DNA from: Pedobacter sp. JY14-1
Lineage (GTDB): Bacteria; Bacteroidota; Bacteroidia; Sphingobacteriales; Sphingobacteriaceae
Reading direction: 5' to 3'
Assembly (NCBI RefSeq): GCF_029269825.1
Contig: NZ_JARJHU010000008.1
Span: 496,001-560,000, forward strand
Length of the DNA: 64,000 nucleotides
The notes under the pieces are model-generated. The model was not told the origin of the DNA. It worked only from the letters and a program-made list of their open reading frames with translations, and did not search any database. Within the stretch, counting starts at the first letter, position 1. Every line of letters begins with the position of its first letter. Below, in pieces: positions 26,154 through 36,476 of this stretch. Position numbers and translations under genes: made by a program.

Positions 26154-27812
26154 TTATAATGAAACTCCTCTTTTCCAGGGTATGAAATCATCCTGATTGA
26201 GCAGGACTGCTTTTGGCAATACCTCACCGCTGGCTGCCCCGATGCAATACTCCAGGATGTCGGTACCCATTTCTTCGATACTTTTCTCACCCCTGATCAC
26301 AGGCCCGCAATCGATGTCGATAATGTCGCTCATGCGCTGCGCAAGCGCGGTATTCGTAGCTACCTTGATCACCGGGCAGACCGGGTTGCCGGTTGGGGTA
26401 CCTAAACCGGTAGTAAACAAGATCAATGTCGCTCCGCTGGCTGCCTTTCCGGTAGTGGCCTCTACATCGTTGCCTGGTGTGCAAACCAGGCTGAGGCCTG
26501 GCTTGGTAGCCGGTTCTGTGTAATCGAGCACATCAACCACCGGAGAAGTACCCCCCTTCTTGGCCGCACCGGTACTTTTGATGGCATCCGTAATGAGACC
26601 GTCTTTTATATTGCCGGGAGAAGGGTTCATGTAAAAGCCCGAACCTACCGCATGTGCCTGGGCATCGTATGCCTGCATCAGCCGGATAAACTTCTCGGCG
26701 ATGGGCTGGTTGATACAGCGGTCTATGATGTTCTGCTCGGCACCGCAAAGCTCCGGAAATTCGGCCAGAAGCACCTTTGCCCCCAGCGCTACCAACAGGT
26801 CTGAGGTGTAACCAACAGCGGGGTTGGCTGAAATACCACTGAAGCCATCGCTGCCCCCGCATTTTACACCTACGCACAATTTGCTCAAAGGCGCGGGCCT
26901 TCGCTCTAGCTTATTGATCTCTGCAAGTCCTTCAAAAGTCTTTAAGATAGCGTCTTTGATCAGCTGATCTTCACTCTGGCTCTGTTGTTGCTCAAAGACG
27001 AGGAACTTCTTATTGAAGCCCGGGTTTCCCGCTTTTATATCTTCCAGGAAAGCATCTGTCTGCAAATGCTGGCAGCCAAGGCTCAGCACGGTGATGCCGG
27101 CCACGTTAGGATGGTTGGCATAGGCTGCGAGCAAATGGCTCAACACCGCTGAATCCTGCCGCGTACCTCCGCAACCGCCCTGATGGTTCAGGAACTTAAT
27201 GCCATCGACATTTTTGAAGACGCGGCGCGATGTAAAGCCTGAGGAAGCGATGGCAGCGGTGTTGAAACTGGAAATGTCCTGACCCTGCTGATAGGCTTCG
27301 AGCAGTTGTTCCGCATATTCCTTGTATTTATCGGTGACGTTATAACCGAGGCTGTTGTACAGTGCCTCTTTGATCACATCCAGGTTTCTGTTCTCGCAGA
27401 ATACCGTAGGTATAAACAACCAGTAATTGGCCGTACCCACGGAGCCGTCTTCCCGGTGATAACCATTGAAGGTCCGTCCGGCAAATGAAGACACGTCGGG
27501 CGCCTGCCATTGGTAGTTGATGTCGCGGTATGCGTAGTCCTGTGAGGCGTGGTGGGTATTTGCTACGGTCATGAGGCCTCCTTTCGGGATGTAAGTGGTT
27601 GCCTTACCGACGAGCACCCCGTACATCCGTATCTCGTCGCCGGGCTGGAGTTCATGGATAAAAAATTTATGCTTTGCATTGATCCTGTCCTGCAATAGGA
27701 TTTCGTCGCCCTTCCAGATCACCTTTTCGCCTGCGGGCAGATCCTGCAGGGCCACCAGCACGTTATCTTCTGGGTGTATCTGCAGAAACCGTTTATTCGT
27801 TAATTCTGACAT
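26154..27812 (-). CDS. UxaA-type sugar-acid dehydratase, probable L-fuconate dehydratase
   Basis: The 552-residue altronate/galactarate dehydratase family protein has a small N-terminal SAF domain (about 1-90) followed by the catalytic part. Visible segments are GYHREDGSVGTANYW, the NHQGGCGGTRQDS region, VGVKCGGSDGFSG and PTGNPVCPVIKVATN, which supply Cys residues for the metal centre. The family dehydrates aldonic acids. In Campylobacter jejuni a uxaA homologue also lies in the fucose utilisation locus, so fuconate is the likely substrate. It replaces the enolase-type fuconate dehydratase known from Xanthomonas. Its start overlaps fucP by 20 bp. Confidence 0.82.
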   Translation of the reverse strand: MSELTNKRFLQIHPEDNVLVALQDLPAGEKVIWKGDEILLQDRINAKHKFFIHELQPGDEIRMYGVLVGKATTYIPKGGLMTVANTHHASQDYAYRDINYQWQAPDVSSFAGRTFNGYHREDGSVGTANYWLFIPTVFCENRNLDVIKEALYNSLGYNVTDKYKEYAEQLLEAYQQGQDISSFNTAAIASSGFTSRRVFKNVDGIKFLNHQGGCGGTRQDSAVLSHLLAAYANHPNVAGITVLSLGCQHLQTDAFLEDIKAGNPGFNKKFLVFEQQQSQSEDQLIKDAILKTFEGLAEINKLERRPAPLSKLCVGVKCGGSDGFSGISANPAVGYTSDLLVALGAKVLLAEFPELCGAEQNIIDRCINQPIAEKFIRLMQAYDAQAHAVGSGFYMNPSPGNIKDGLITDAIKSTGAAKKGGTSPVVDVLDYTEPATKPGLSLVCTPGNDVEATTGKAASGATLILFTTGLGTPTGNPVCPVIKVATNTALAQRMSDIIDIDCGPVIRGEKSIEEMGTDILEYCIGAASGEVLPKAVLLNQDDFIPWKRGVSL

Positions 27813-29061
27813 TCTGTTTATTCAATGTTATTACTTTATGCCCGGTCAGTCCAAAAAGCAGGACAACCGTGAAACATATCAATGGAACGATATAGCCGAT
27901 CTGGATATTATGGGTGACATCGCTGATGTATCCCATTACAGGCGGCAGCAATGCGCCCCCCACGATGGACATAATGATCAGGCTGCTTCCGTATTTGGCA
28001 TCGGCACCGAGGTCCTTAATCCCCAGAGAAAATATCGTCGGAAACATGATGGACATGAAAAAGGCGATCCCGATAACAGAGAACAGTGCGGCCAAACCTG
28101 TACTGAACATGGCTGACGCACTGAGCAACACACAAATTACCGCGTAAATCACCAGCAAACGTTCAGGCTTTATGAATTTCATCAGGAACGTACCAATGAT
28201 ACGGCCCGACAGGAAGCCAAGCCCGATCCCATAACCCTGATAATCGGCTGCCTGAACCTTAGTGATGCCTGCTGCCTTGGTGGCATACAATACGAAAAGG
28301 CTCATGACACATACCTGTGCACCTACGTAGAAAAATTGCGCTGCCACAGCCCATCTGAGGTGCCGGTGGGCAAGCGCATGGGATATCCCCCGCTTTTCTC
28401 CCGCCGTTTCGGTTTCTGTGATTTCAGGGAGCTTCAGAAAAATGAAGATCACCGCGATCACTAATATGATACTGCCCAGTACGAGGTACGGTGTCTTCAC
28501 CGAAGAGGCTTCCGCCGCCAGTATGGCGCGTTGGGCTGATTCGCTCATGGTAGCCAGTTCTTCGTCGGATATGCCTTTGATCAGGATGATCCGCGCGCCT
28601 ATAATTGGCGCCAGCGTAGCGGCCAATCCGTTAAATGTCTGAGAAAAGTTCAGTCTGAACGTTGCAGTCTCTTTAGGCCCCAGCAGTGAAGCATAGGGGT
28701 TGGCGGCAGTTTCCAGAATGGTAAGTCCACAGGCAATGATGAACAAAGCCCCCAGGAAGAAAACATATGCCTGGGTATTTGCGGCGGGTATGAATAAAAA
28801 GGAACCCAGGGCGAAAAGGGCGAGACCGAAAATGATCCCGGCCTTATAACCGTACTTTTTCATGATGAAGCCCGCCGGAAGTGCCATCACGAAATAGGCG
28901 ATGAACACTGCGGTATCTACCAGTGTTGCCTGGAGTGTATTTAAGCTGAAGGACCTTTGCAGATGCGGTATCAGTATCGGATCCAGGTTGTGTACAAACC
29001 CCCACATGAAAAACAGTGAGGTGATCATGATAAAAGGGAAAAGGTATTTGTTCTTGGTCAT
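27793..29061 (-). CDS. fucP: L-fucose/H+ symporter (MFS)
   Basis: The 422-residue major facilitator has about 12 hydrophobic segments. The N-terminus, FPFIMITSLFFMWGFVHNLDPILIPHLQ, matches FucP, whose Asp and neighbouring residues bind sugar and proton. VDTAVFIAYFVMALPAGFIMKKYGYKAG is the loop 2-3 signature, followed by ETAANPYASLLG. Location between an alpha-fucosidase and fucose catabolic enzymes supports fucose as substrate. It sits in the inner membrane. Confidence 0.92.
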   Translation of the reverse strand: MTKNKYLFPFIMITSLFFMWGFVHNLDPILIPHLQRSFSLNTLQATLVDTAVFIAYFVMALPAGFIMKKYGYKAGIIFGLALFALGSFLFIPAANTQAYVFFLGALFIIACGLTILETAANPYASLLGPKETATFRLNFSQTFNGLAATLAPIIGARIILIKGISDEELATMSESAQRAILAAEASSVKTPYLVLGSIILVIAVIFIFLKLPEITETETAGEKRGISHALAHRHLRWAVAAQFFYVGAQVCVMSLFVLYATKAAGITKVQAADYQGYGIGLGFLSGRIIGTFLMKFIKPERLLVIYAVICVLLSASAMFSTGLAALFSVIGIAFFMSIMFPTIFSLGIKDLGADAKYGSSLIIMSIVGGALLPPVMGYISDVTHNIQIGYIVPLICFTVVLLFGLTGHKVITLNKQNVRINE

Positions 29062-29151
29062 CGGTTAATATTTGGCTATTCTAAAATCGGGATTATCCAC
29101 GGCTTTTATTTTGCCATTTTACCTATTTATTCAATGATTTTGGCACAATGA

Positions 29152-31296
29152 TTATTTGCCCGGAACCAGTTCCAGCCTTACATTCGGAATATTCAGCGTC
29201 GTATGCGGAGAATATGGGTCATGCAACTGCCAGCTGAACGGATAGTACTTTCCTTTTTCGACCTGCAGAGGCTTTAACTGCTTCTTATAAATCACCTGCT
29301 CCACGTCCCTGCTGATACCGATGGTACTGCTTTTCTGAAAACCATTATAGAACTTCACGATCAGCTGGTTCTTACCCTTTTTCAACGGCAGCAGCACAAG
29401 ATCCTTCATCTCCTTTTCCTTAAAGGGATTATTGTGCTCTGCCAGTACCTGTCCGTTAAGACTTACTGTCACCGCATCTCCACTGGTGATCCCTACCAGG
29501 TATGGCTGGTCTTTATCCGATTCGATTTCCTGCAACAGGTAAGTAGCTGAATTCTTATCCATGGGTACCTCAAAGGACTCGCCATTTTTCCAGCTGTCCT
29601 TCCTGGTCCATACCGGGGATTTGTCTTCCGGCCAGGGCTTCGTGACATCAATATTTTTCAGGTTGCCATGGACACCGCCCGGACCAGAGTAATACTGACC
29701 CGACTGATAGAGCGGCCCCCAGGTTATAGCAGCGCCGGCATTTAGCCGTTCCTGATCTCCGCCGTCAAATCTAACCACAGAAATCTTCCCACCAATCTCC
29801 AGATCAATTGCCCGCCCTTTTTCATTAGCTGTGAAATAGATCACCGGGACCAGTGTCTCATTACGTGCGGGATGGAGCGTCCACGATTCCTTCACGGTGC
29901 TCTGGTACCGGTTGCTGTAATCGACACCTGAACTGCTGTAGTGCTTGAACGCATTGTGCCCGTCGAGCACTAGCGTACCCTGCGCGTTGGACAGGATATT
30001 TGCCGGGGGCACATAATATCCGTTTGAAAAGTCAATGGCCAGAACCTGGTAGGCTTCTTCTATGCGGAGCCCGGCCGGTACTGTAATGCGCACTCCACTG
30101 GCATTCTGACTGTATTTAGGCTTATCGTTCGTACCCAGTATCCTTATGCCCTTTATTTTCCCGGTCAGCCCCGGCAGGAAAATCTGGTTGTTCTCCGGTC
30201 TTGACATCAGGTGCAGATAGATCTTATCCGGTCTGCTGGTCAGGCTGCCCCATTTGAACGGGATATGAAAGGGGTCCGGGTCGGTGCCGTAGATGGCTTC
30301 CTTGTTTTTATCCAGCCATTTACCGATGGCCAGTAATACGTTCCGTTCGAATTCAACGACAGTTCCGTCGCCCTTGGGTCCGATATTCAGCAGGAAATTT
30401 CCCCCTCGGCTGGCGACACGGATGAGGCTGGCCAGCTTTTCCCTGATCTTGTCTTCTTCCTTGCCTCGTTTCTGAAACGAACGGTAGCCCCAGGTCTCAT
30501 CAAAGAAAGAGGCCGGTGACTGCCAGGGCACTCCGATGACATAATCAGGCTCCTGGTTATCGCCCATCACATTAAAATCCCCCATGTCATTGCCGATCCG
30601 GCTTCCGATCATGCAGTCCGGTTGTAACCTGTGCACCAGGTCCCGCATTTCCCGGCTTTCCTTCGGGCTTTGCGAGCCCATATCAAACCACAACTCGGAA
30701 ACCGGGCCGTAATTGGTCAGCAGTTCTGTAACCTGCTTTTTATTGAATTCAAAGTGCTCGGGAGTAATATAGTCAGAGTTCGACCCGGAGATCGGCGAGG
30801 CCTGAGGAAAATGCCAGTCGATCAGCGAAAAGTACAATCCGAACTTCAGACCACCACGCTTACAGGCATCGGAAAGTTCCTTCAAAAGATCCCGCCTGTA
30901 AGGTGTAAAGTCTACAATATTGAAATCTGTAGTTGCAGTTTTGAACATGCAGAACCCGTCATGATGCTTGGACGTAATCACAATTGAACGCATCCCTGCC
31001 TGCCTGGCCAGCGACACAATGGCATCAGGATCCCATTTCTCCGGATCGAAAGTCTTTGCCACACGCTCGTATTCGTCGGAATAAATGCCGGCATGTGCCT
31101 GTATCTGTTCACTTACGTTCCTGTAAGAGGGCTTACCCTGCCATACCCCGCCCAAAACGGAATATACGCCGAAGTGGATGAACATCGAATACTTTTGGTC
31201 CTGCCATTCCTTAAGGGCCTTCGGATCATGCTGCCCGAAAGCCACCGCACGCGCAAGAAGAATCAGGGCAATAACAAAAACAGATTTTTGCTTCAT
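29152..31296 (-). CDS. Alpha-L-fucosidase (GH29), exported
   Basis: The 714-residue protein begins with a signal peptide (MKQKSVFVIALILLARAVAFG). The GH29 catalytic barrel has SMFIHFGVYS, TSKHHDGF at 109-115 and the nucleophile Asp205 in ELWFDMG. A C-terminal beta-sandwich region over roughly 420-714 includes a carbohydrate-binding-like part (YLLQEIESDKDQPYLVGITS). It would release fucose from glycans outside the inner membrane for uptake by FucP. It is the first gene of the operon. No SusC/SusD pair or regulator is adjacent, so how the glycan crosses the outer membrane is not encoded here. Confidence 0.93.
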   Translation of the reverse strand: MKQKSVFVIALILLARAVAFGQHDPKALKEWQDQKYSMFIHFGVYSVLGGVWQGKPSYRNVSEQIQAHAGIYSDEYERVAKTFDPEKWDPDAIVSLARQAGMRSIVITSKHHDGFCMFKTATTDFNIVDFTPYRRDLLKELSDACKRGGLKFGLYFSLIDWHFPQASPISGSNSDYITPEHFEFNKKQVTELLTNYGPVSELWFDMGSQSPKESREMRDLVHRLQPDCMIGSRIGNDMGDFNVMGDNQEPDYVIGVPWQSPASFFDETWGYRSFQKRGKEEDKIREKLASLIRVASRGGNFLLNIGPKGDGTVVEFERNVLLAIGKWLDKNKEAIYGTDPDPFHIPFKWGSLTSRPDKIYLHLMSRPENNQIFLPGLTGKIKGIRILGTNDKPKYSQNASGVRITVPAGLRIEEAYQVLAIDFSNGYYVPPANILSNAQGTLVLDGHNAFKHYSSSGVDYSNRYQSTVKESWTLHPARNETLVPVIYFTANEKGRAIDLEIGGKISVVRFDGGDQERLNAGAAITWGPLYQSGQYYSGPGGVHGNLKNIDVTKPWPEDKSPVWTRKDSWKNGESFEVPMDKNSATYLLQEIESDKDQPYLVGITSGDAVTVSLNGQVLAEHNNPFKEKEMKDLVLLPLKKGKNQLIVKFYNGFQKSSTIGISRDVEQVIYKKQLKPLQVEKGKYYPFSWQLHDPYSPHTTLNIPNVRLELVPGK

Positions 31297-31411
31297 AATT
31301 TGGTCTGAGGTTTAATCCGATCCCTAACCGGGATTCGTAAAAACCAAAGAAAGGCCAAATCGGGGCATTTTTGTTTTCCTCAATTGACAAAAGGTTATGC
31401 GATTTTGGCAG

Positions 31412-32272
31412 CTACCGGATCAGTTTGAGCAAATAATTGCCATATCCGCTTTTTACAAGTGGTTCGGCGATAGTCCTGAGCTGCTCTTTATCAATAAAGC
31501 CCATCCGGTAAGCCACCTCTTCTATACTACCGATCTTCAGGCCCTGACGTTCCTCGATCACCTGTACAAACTGCCCCGCCTGCATCAGCGATGTAAAAGT
31601 CCCCGTATCCAGCCAGGCCGTACCCCGGCTGAGCACACCAACCTTCAGCTTACCCTGCTCCAGGTAAACCTTGTTGACATCGGTGATCTCATATTCACCT
31701 CTTGCAGATGGGCTGATATTTTTAGCGATCTCCACTACGGAGTTATCATAGAAGTAAAGTCCCGGAACTGCATAATCGGACTTAGGTTTCTCTGGCTTCT
31801 CCTCGATAGAAATGGCCTGGTTATTTTCATCAAACTCCACCACGCCGTAACGTTCCGGATCTGAAACCCTGTAGGCAAAAACCACGCCTCCGTCCGGATC
31901 AGCACTTGCCTGCAGCAGTTTAGACATTCCGTCACCATAAAAGATGTTATCACCAAGGACCAGCGCTACTTTATCCTTTCCTATAAAGTCCGCACCGATC
32001 ACGAAAGCCTGGGCCAGACCATTTGGCTGCTCCTGGACCGCATAAGAAAATTTGCAGCCGAGCCTGCTGCCATCTCCAAGAAGTTTCTGAAAATTCGGAA
32101 GGTCGTGCGGAGTAGAAATGATCAGTATCTCACTGATCCCGGCCAGCATTAGCGTAGACAAAGGATAATAGATCATCGGCTTGTCATACACCGGCATCAT
32201 TTGTTTACTCATCACCAATGTCAGGGGGTGCAACCTGGTCCCACTTCCTCCTGCTAAGATAATTCCTTTCAA
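31412..32272 (-). CDS. rfbA: Glucose-1-phosphate thymidylyltransferase
   Basis: The 286-residue nucleotidyltransferase has [13 protein letters not shown] at 6-18, [27 protein letters not shown] and [16 protein letters not shown], all as in RfbA/RmlA. It makes dTDP-glucose for rhamnose and other deoxysugars. rfbB-D are not next to it. It follows the DUF3109 gene by 18 bp and seems to be the last gene of that operon. Confidence 0.95.
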   Translation of the reverse strand: MKGIILAGGSGTRLHPLTLVMSKQMMPVYDKPMIYYPLSTLMLAGISEILIISTPHDLPNFQKLLGDGSRLGCKFSYAVQEQPNGLAQAFVIGADFIGKDKVALVLGDNIFYGDGMSKLLQASADPDGGVVFAYRVSDPERYGVVEFDENNQAISIEEKPEKPKSDYAVPGLYFYDNSVVEIAKNISPSARGEYEITDVNKVYLEQGKLKVGVLSRGTAWLDTGTFTSLMQAGQFVQVIEERQGLKIGSIEEVAYRMGFIDKEQLRTIAEPLVKSGYGNYLLKLIR

Positions 32273-32290
32273 TATTTGCGAATTTGTTCG

Positions 32291-32851
32291 CTATGAAGAT
32301 ACACTTTCTTCCAGTTCCCTATACCAGTCCTCACCATATTTTCTGATCAGCGGCCCTTTCAGGAACCGGTATACAGGCACTTTAAGTTCCCTTCCGAAAG
32401 AACAGGCATCCCGGCAAATGTGCCAGCGGTCGTAGTTGAGCACTTCGAACTCGGGATACCGGGTGACCCTGATCGGGTAAAGGTGACAAGAGATGGGCTT
32501 TTGCCAGCCGATCAGCCCTTGCTCCCAGGCCTTCTCAATCCCGCACTTGGTAATGCCATTTTCGAACGTTACATAGGCACATTCCTTATTTCCACCGACA
32601 CAAGGAGTGGTCAGATCTCCGTCTGCATCAACCACTGAAGTTCCCTGTTCCTCGATCGCCTGAATACCCGCCGGTTCCAGTAAATGTCTGATCTTCGGAT
32701 AAATCTCTTCCAGAATACCACGTTCCTGGGCTTCCAGCGGGGCACCGGCATCACCTTCCACACAGCAGATTCCCTTACATTTATTCAGGTTGCAGACAAA
32801 TTGTTCGCTGATCACATCTTCATGCACGAGGGCATTCTGTATTTCTATCAT
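32291..32851 (-). CDS. DUF3109 family cysteine-rich protein
   Basis: The 186-residue protein has a Cys cluster [11 protein letters not shown] near 22-32 and further cysteines ([43 protein letters not shown]). The pattern suits a zinc- or Fe-S-binding fold and matches DUF3109, a family common in Bacteroidota. Its role is unknown. It lies 2 bp after the DUF3108 gene. Confidence 0.85.
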   Translation of the reverse strand: MIEIQNALVHEDVISEQFVCNLNKCKGICCVEGDAGAPLEAQERGILEEIYPKIRHLLEPAGIQAIEEQGTSVVDADGDLTTPCVGGNKECAYVTFENGITKCGIEKAWEQGLIGWQKPISCHLYPIRVTRYPEFEVLNYDRWHICRDACSFGRELKVPVYRFLKGPLIRKYGEDWYRELEESVSS

Positions 32852-32853
32852 CT

Positions 32854-33633
32854 CTAATCCTTTATTATGGCCAGCGGATACTTCAGTCCGGCTGCCGACT
32901 TTACTTCCATGACCACTGAACCGACAAGGATCTCCACCTGCGCCTTTACCGGTACCCTGTTGCCATCATCAGATACCCAAAGGTAAAGCCGGCTGTCCTT
33001 TCTGAAAATCCGGCCAGGTTTAATGGAGGGGCTGAATTTCAGGCAACGTATTTTTCCCAGCTTGGTCTTGATCACTTCCCGCCCGACGAACTGGATCTCT
33101 AGCTGGTTCACCTCATCACTTAGAAAATAATTGAGCTTTACCGCATCACCGGCCTTCATTTTGGAGACATCCAGACTCCTGGCAAAATAATAGGAGGAAA
33201 CCAGGTCAAAGGTCTGCGTGGTCGGCGTATTAAATGTTCCCTTGGTCGCTACGATCTTTTTACCATCCTGGTCAAAACGCGCCTTATCCTGCCTGCGGTA
33301 ACTTCCCTCACGGATATTTTCCTGGTAGAAATAAGGTTTCAGGTTATCGATGTCGATATAGGAATCATAATGGTCCCTGATCTTGTAAAACACGTCGAAC
33401 GTGCCGGAGGTCTCACCATCTACACTTAGCCGGTAGGTGGGCTTACCATCAAACTTCAGGTCAGAATTCAGCACCTTAAGGGTACCTTCCGCAGCCGTAA
33501 TGAAGCCGTACCTCAGTTTATAGGTCAACACTTCACCTGGCCCGAAGGCAGGATCTTTTACAAAGGGAAGCTCCTGCGCGACAAGCTTATGGCCCAGGAA
33601 CAGTACGGCGATCATCAAAAACAAACGTCTCAT
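32854..33633 (-). CDS. DUF3108 domain protein, exported
   Basis: The protein has 259 residues from [14 protein letters not shown], which gives a clean signal peptide ending in LVAQ. An in-frame ATG at 33711 would bury that signal and overlap the preceding gene. The body ([54 protein letters not shown]) is the beta-rich DUF3108 fold of envelope proteins related to the LolA/LppX shape. A periplasmic lipid- or glycan-related role is possible but not established. Confidence 0.85.
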   Translation of the reverse strand: MRRLFLMIAVLFLGHKLVAQELPFVKDPAFGPGEVLTYKLRYGFITAAEGTLKVLNSDLKFDGKPTYRLSVDGETSGTFDVFYKIRDHYDSYIDIDNLKPYFYQENIREGSYRRQDKARFDQDGKKIVATKGTFNTPTTQTFDLVSSYYFARSLDVSKMKAGDAVKLNYFLSDEVNQLEIQFVGREVIKTKLGKIRCLKFSPSIKPGRIFRKDSRLYLWVSDDGNRVPVKAQVEILVGSVVMEVKSAAGLKYPLAIIKD

Positions 33634-33664
33634 ATCCCCAGACAAATCAAAAAGTACTCCAAAA

Positions 33665-34180
33665 TTAATCCTTACGCTTATAGATAGGCACCGTAGAGCA
33701 GGGCTCACCATACATGATGCTCTTTACGACAGGGGTCAGCAGATTGGTAATCTCCACATAGGCGGAGACAGGAAGCGTGATGTCCGCACAACCCTTGACC
33801 ACCACGCGCTCGCCTTCAAATGCCTTCAGGTCGATCTTGGAAAGCGCCTTGGTAAACAATACCGTTTCCAGGGTTTCCAGATCACCGAATACGATCTCGT
33901 TGGCGTAAGGCTTCATCCGGTTGGCCAGCAGCATATAGGCCCAGGTAGGCACTATGGCATCCGCACTGCAGATAACCGCTACATTTTTTCCCGTGTAAGC
34001 CTCCCAGTCATGTGTTTTTACAAATTCACGAAAGTCCCTTTCCCGCAGCATCAGGCCATGGAACAGGTTTTCCTTAATATCGTAAACGATGCGTTCACCC
34101 GGATGAAGGTACTCCTCAAGGTTAAAGGTGATCAGGCCGCTGGCGGCTACCTTATTGACAAAACTTTCCTGGATATCCAT
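33665..34180 (-). CDS. DUF2480 family protein
   Basis: This is a 171-residue cytoplasmic protein with no signal or TM segment. It contains GERIVYDIKENLFHGLMLRERDFREF and CSADAIVPTWAYMLLANRM, matching the DUF2480 family of Bacteroidota, which is of unknown function. A second similar motif, VVKGCADITLPVSAYVEI, gives it an internally repeated look. It heads the DUF2480-DUF3108-DUF3109-rfbA run. Confidence 0.82.
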   Translation of the reverse strand: MDIQESFVNKVAASGLITFNLEEYLHPGERIVYDIKENLFHGLMLRERDFREFVKTHDWEAYTGKNVAVICSADAIVPTWAYMLLANRMKPYANEIVFGDLETLETVLFTKALSKIDLKAFEGERVVVKGCADITLPVSAYVEITNLLTPVVKSIMYGEPCSTVPIYKRKD

Positions 34181-34204
34181 AATGCTAAACCCTGGTTAAC
34201 AAAA

Positions 34205-34232
34205 AACCGCTCCGGACAAGTCCGGAACGGTT
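34205..34232 (-). terminator. Rho-independent terminator of the foldase gene
   Basis: A hairpin with arms AACCG-TCCGGAC and GTCCGGA-CGGTT, one mismatched pair and a two-base loop, is followed on the minus strand by a T run. It lies 20 bp after the foldase stop codon. Confidence 0.85.
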
Positions 34233-34252
34233 ACAAAAATACGTATTTCGGA

Positions 34253-36352
34253 TTAATAGAATTTCACCCTATTGTCTTTTATGTCGCTTCTCTCCTGCAA
34301 TACCTGGAACGCGGCACCAAGCGAACGCTGTCCTGCCATCTGCATCATGCTTTCCTTCTGCTTATAGGTATTGGCCAATGGCGCAGGAGCAGTAAAGCCC
34401 TCGGTGGTGAACACATACACACCTGCTTCACCTTTGACTGGTTTGGAGAGCTTGCCCGGCTGACTGCCAAACACTGAACCCACCAGTTTATTTTCCTGTC
34501 CAAGTCCCGGAACGATCGGGTTACTGAATACGATATTCTGAACCGGAGTAACACTCTTACCTGCTTTTTGGGCAACCTGCTCTATCGAAGACGCACCCTG
34601 CAAAGCTTTTTCCAGCTTTTCAGCAAGCATTTTGCCCTTAACGGCATTGCGTACCATAGGCTCGATCTCCTTTTTAACCGCATCCAGCGGGAGAATGCCT
34701 TTAGGCCTGATGTCCGTAACCCTGGCTACCACAAAGGCATTGTCCATCTGGTAAACCTGGTCCAGGACAGTCCCCTTATCGGCAGCATAGGCATCGCGGA
34801 TAAGCTGACGCGGATTATCCAGTCCGGGGGCAAAACCCTGCGTCGGCGTGATCTTATCTGCAACTCCTACCCGATAACCGTCCTTCTGGGCAATTTCACT
34901 GAATTTGCCATCCTTTACCTGGTTCAGGAAAGTACTTGCCTTTTTATAAGCTGCATCCCTTGTTTTATTGCTGGGTACCAGGCTCTTTTCAATATAGGCC
35001 AGTTTGGCCACTTTAGAATTACCGATCTGCTTTTCGATCCGGATCAGGTGTACGCCATATTGTGACGGTACCACCACCAGGTCGCCCGGCTTACCGGTAA
35101 ACGCTGCATTCTCGAATTCAGGTACCATAGCACCGCGGGCGAAAGTGCCCAGATCGCCGCCCTTTTCCTTAGATCCCGGATCAATACTGTATTCATTCGC
35201 CAACTCGGCAAAGCTCTTACCGCCCTGCACCAGCGCTTTCAATGAGTCTGCGAATTTTCTGGCCTTATCGACACCACCCAGTTTACTTGCGTCGATCAGG
35301 ATATGGCTTGCCTTTACGGAGTCCGGAGAGAAGCGCACGTCGGCAACCTTCACCAGCTTGTAGGAGTTACCACTGAATTTCGGTCCGTAAAAGCTTCCCG
35401 CCGGAAGACTGAATACCGCTGAGTCCACTGCAGGATCGAGCCGGCCTTTCGCAAGGTAAGTATACGGCACCTTTACGTCAGAGTTCACAGCAGCGAACAA
35501 TGAATCATTTGTAGCAGTCCTGAAATCATTTGCGAGTTTCTCCACCTGGGCCTTCACTGTTGCAGAATCTTCCTTTGTAGGGCTGATACTGAAGGAAACA
35601 TATTCAAATGTCCTGGTCTCCGTCTGGTTATTGAACCGCTGCTTATTGTCGTTGTAGTAATCGCTGTAGTCAGATTCCGAAAGCTTTACCTCCTGATCAG
35701 GCACAGCAGCATAATCAAGACCTACATATTTAAAGTTTGCCAGCTTGTTCCGGTTCTGATATTCGTCATTAGCCTCCAGCGTGGTTACGTAGACGGAATT
35801 GCGGATCAGGTTGGTATATTTTTGCTGCAGGGCCTGACGCTCGATCTCCGCTTCAAGCAGGTTGATCTGCTGTGCCATCTGGGGATTCTTAAGGCCTTCC
35901 TTTAAGGTACGGATCACCTGCGCCCTGTCTACCTGTCCGGTCTGAGGATTACCGAAATACTGCACGATCAGCGGACTCGGGTTATCACCCTTTACCAGGT
36001 CGCCCATTTCATCTCCGGAAACGGTCAGTCCGAGCCGGGCATATTCCTTTTTCAGGATAACACCGGCAAGCTCTCCCTGCCACACATTATCGACAGCCAT
36101 GGCCTGCATCTGAGGATTAACCGAGCCGCCGTACTGGGCCTTGAACTGCGCAAGACTCTGCTCAACCTTCGGTCCGAATTCATCAATATTAATTTCTTCA
36201 CCATCTATTGTGCCCACTACTTTCTGCGAAGCTGCCCAGAAAGGCTTGCCCACATTAATCGCGTCACCAACCAAAAATGCAACAATTGCAAAACCGATAG
36301 CACCGACCAGAATATACCCCGCACGGTTCCGCAAAAATGTCATTAATCCCAT
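34253..36352 (-). CDS. PpiD/SurA-type periplasmic peptidyl-prolyl isomerase
   Basis: From MGLMTFLRNRAG the protein has 699 residues. A single N-terminal membrane helix (ILVGAIGFAIVAFLVGDAI) anchors it in the inner membrane, followed by a SurA_N-like chaperone region. A parvulin rotamase domain carries VKASHILIDASKLGG, then EKGGDLGTFARGAMVPEFE and SQYGVHLIRI. A second rotamase-like part is degenerate. The longer frame from 36571 has a Ser/Arg-rich leader without family character and is rejected. It should help fold exported proteins. Confidence 0.9.
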   Translation of the reverse strand: MGLMTFLRNRAGYILVGAIGFAIVAFLVGDAINVGKPFWAASQKVVGTIDGEEINIDEFGPKVEQSLAQFKAQYGGSVNPQMQAMAVDNVWQGELAGVILKKEYARLGLTVSGDEMGDLVKGDNPSPLIVQYFGNPQTGQVDRAQVIRTLKEGLKNPQMAQQINLLEAEIERQALQQKYTNLIRNSVYVTTLEANDEYQNRNKLANFKYVGLDYAAVPDQEVKLSESDYSDYYNDNKQRFNNQTETRTFEYVSFSISPTKEDSATVKAQVEKLANDFRTATNDSLFAAVNSDVKVPYTYLAKGRLDPAVDSAVFSLPAGSFYGPKFSGNSYKLVKVADVRFSPDSVKASHILIDASKLGGVDKARKFADSLKALVQGGKSFAELANEYSIDPGSKEKGGDLGTFARGAMVPEFENAAFTGKPGDLVVVPSQYGVHLIRIEKQIGNSKVAKLAYIEKSLVPSNKTRDAAYKKASTFLNQVKDGKFSEIAQKDGYRVGVADKITPTQGFAPGLDNPRQLIRDAYAADKGTVLDQVYQMDNAFVVARVTDIRPKGILPLDAVKKEIEPMVRNAVKGKMLAEKLEKALQGASSIEQVAQKAGKSVTPVQNIVFSNPIVPGLGQENKLVGSVFGSQPGKLSKPVKGEAGVYVFTTEGFTAPAPLANTYKQKESMMQMAGQRSLGAAFQVLQERSDIKDNRVKFY

Positions 36353-36476
36353 AGTATTCTTATTTTTAACTTTTTTTAAAGAGCGCGCAAGATACAACTT
36401 TTGACCAAAAAAGAAAACATTAAAAAATATTTGAAAGTGTTTAATAACTAAGGCAATAAGTACTTGCGAAGGGGAT

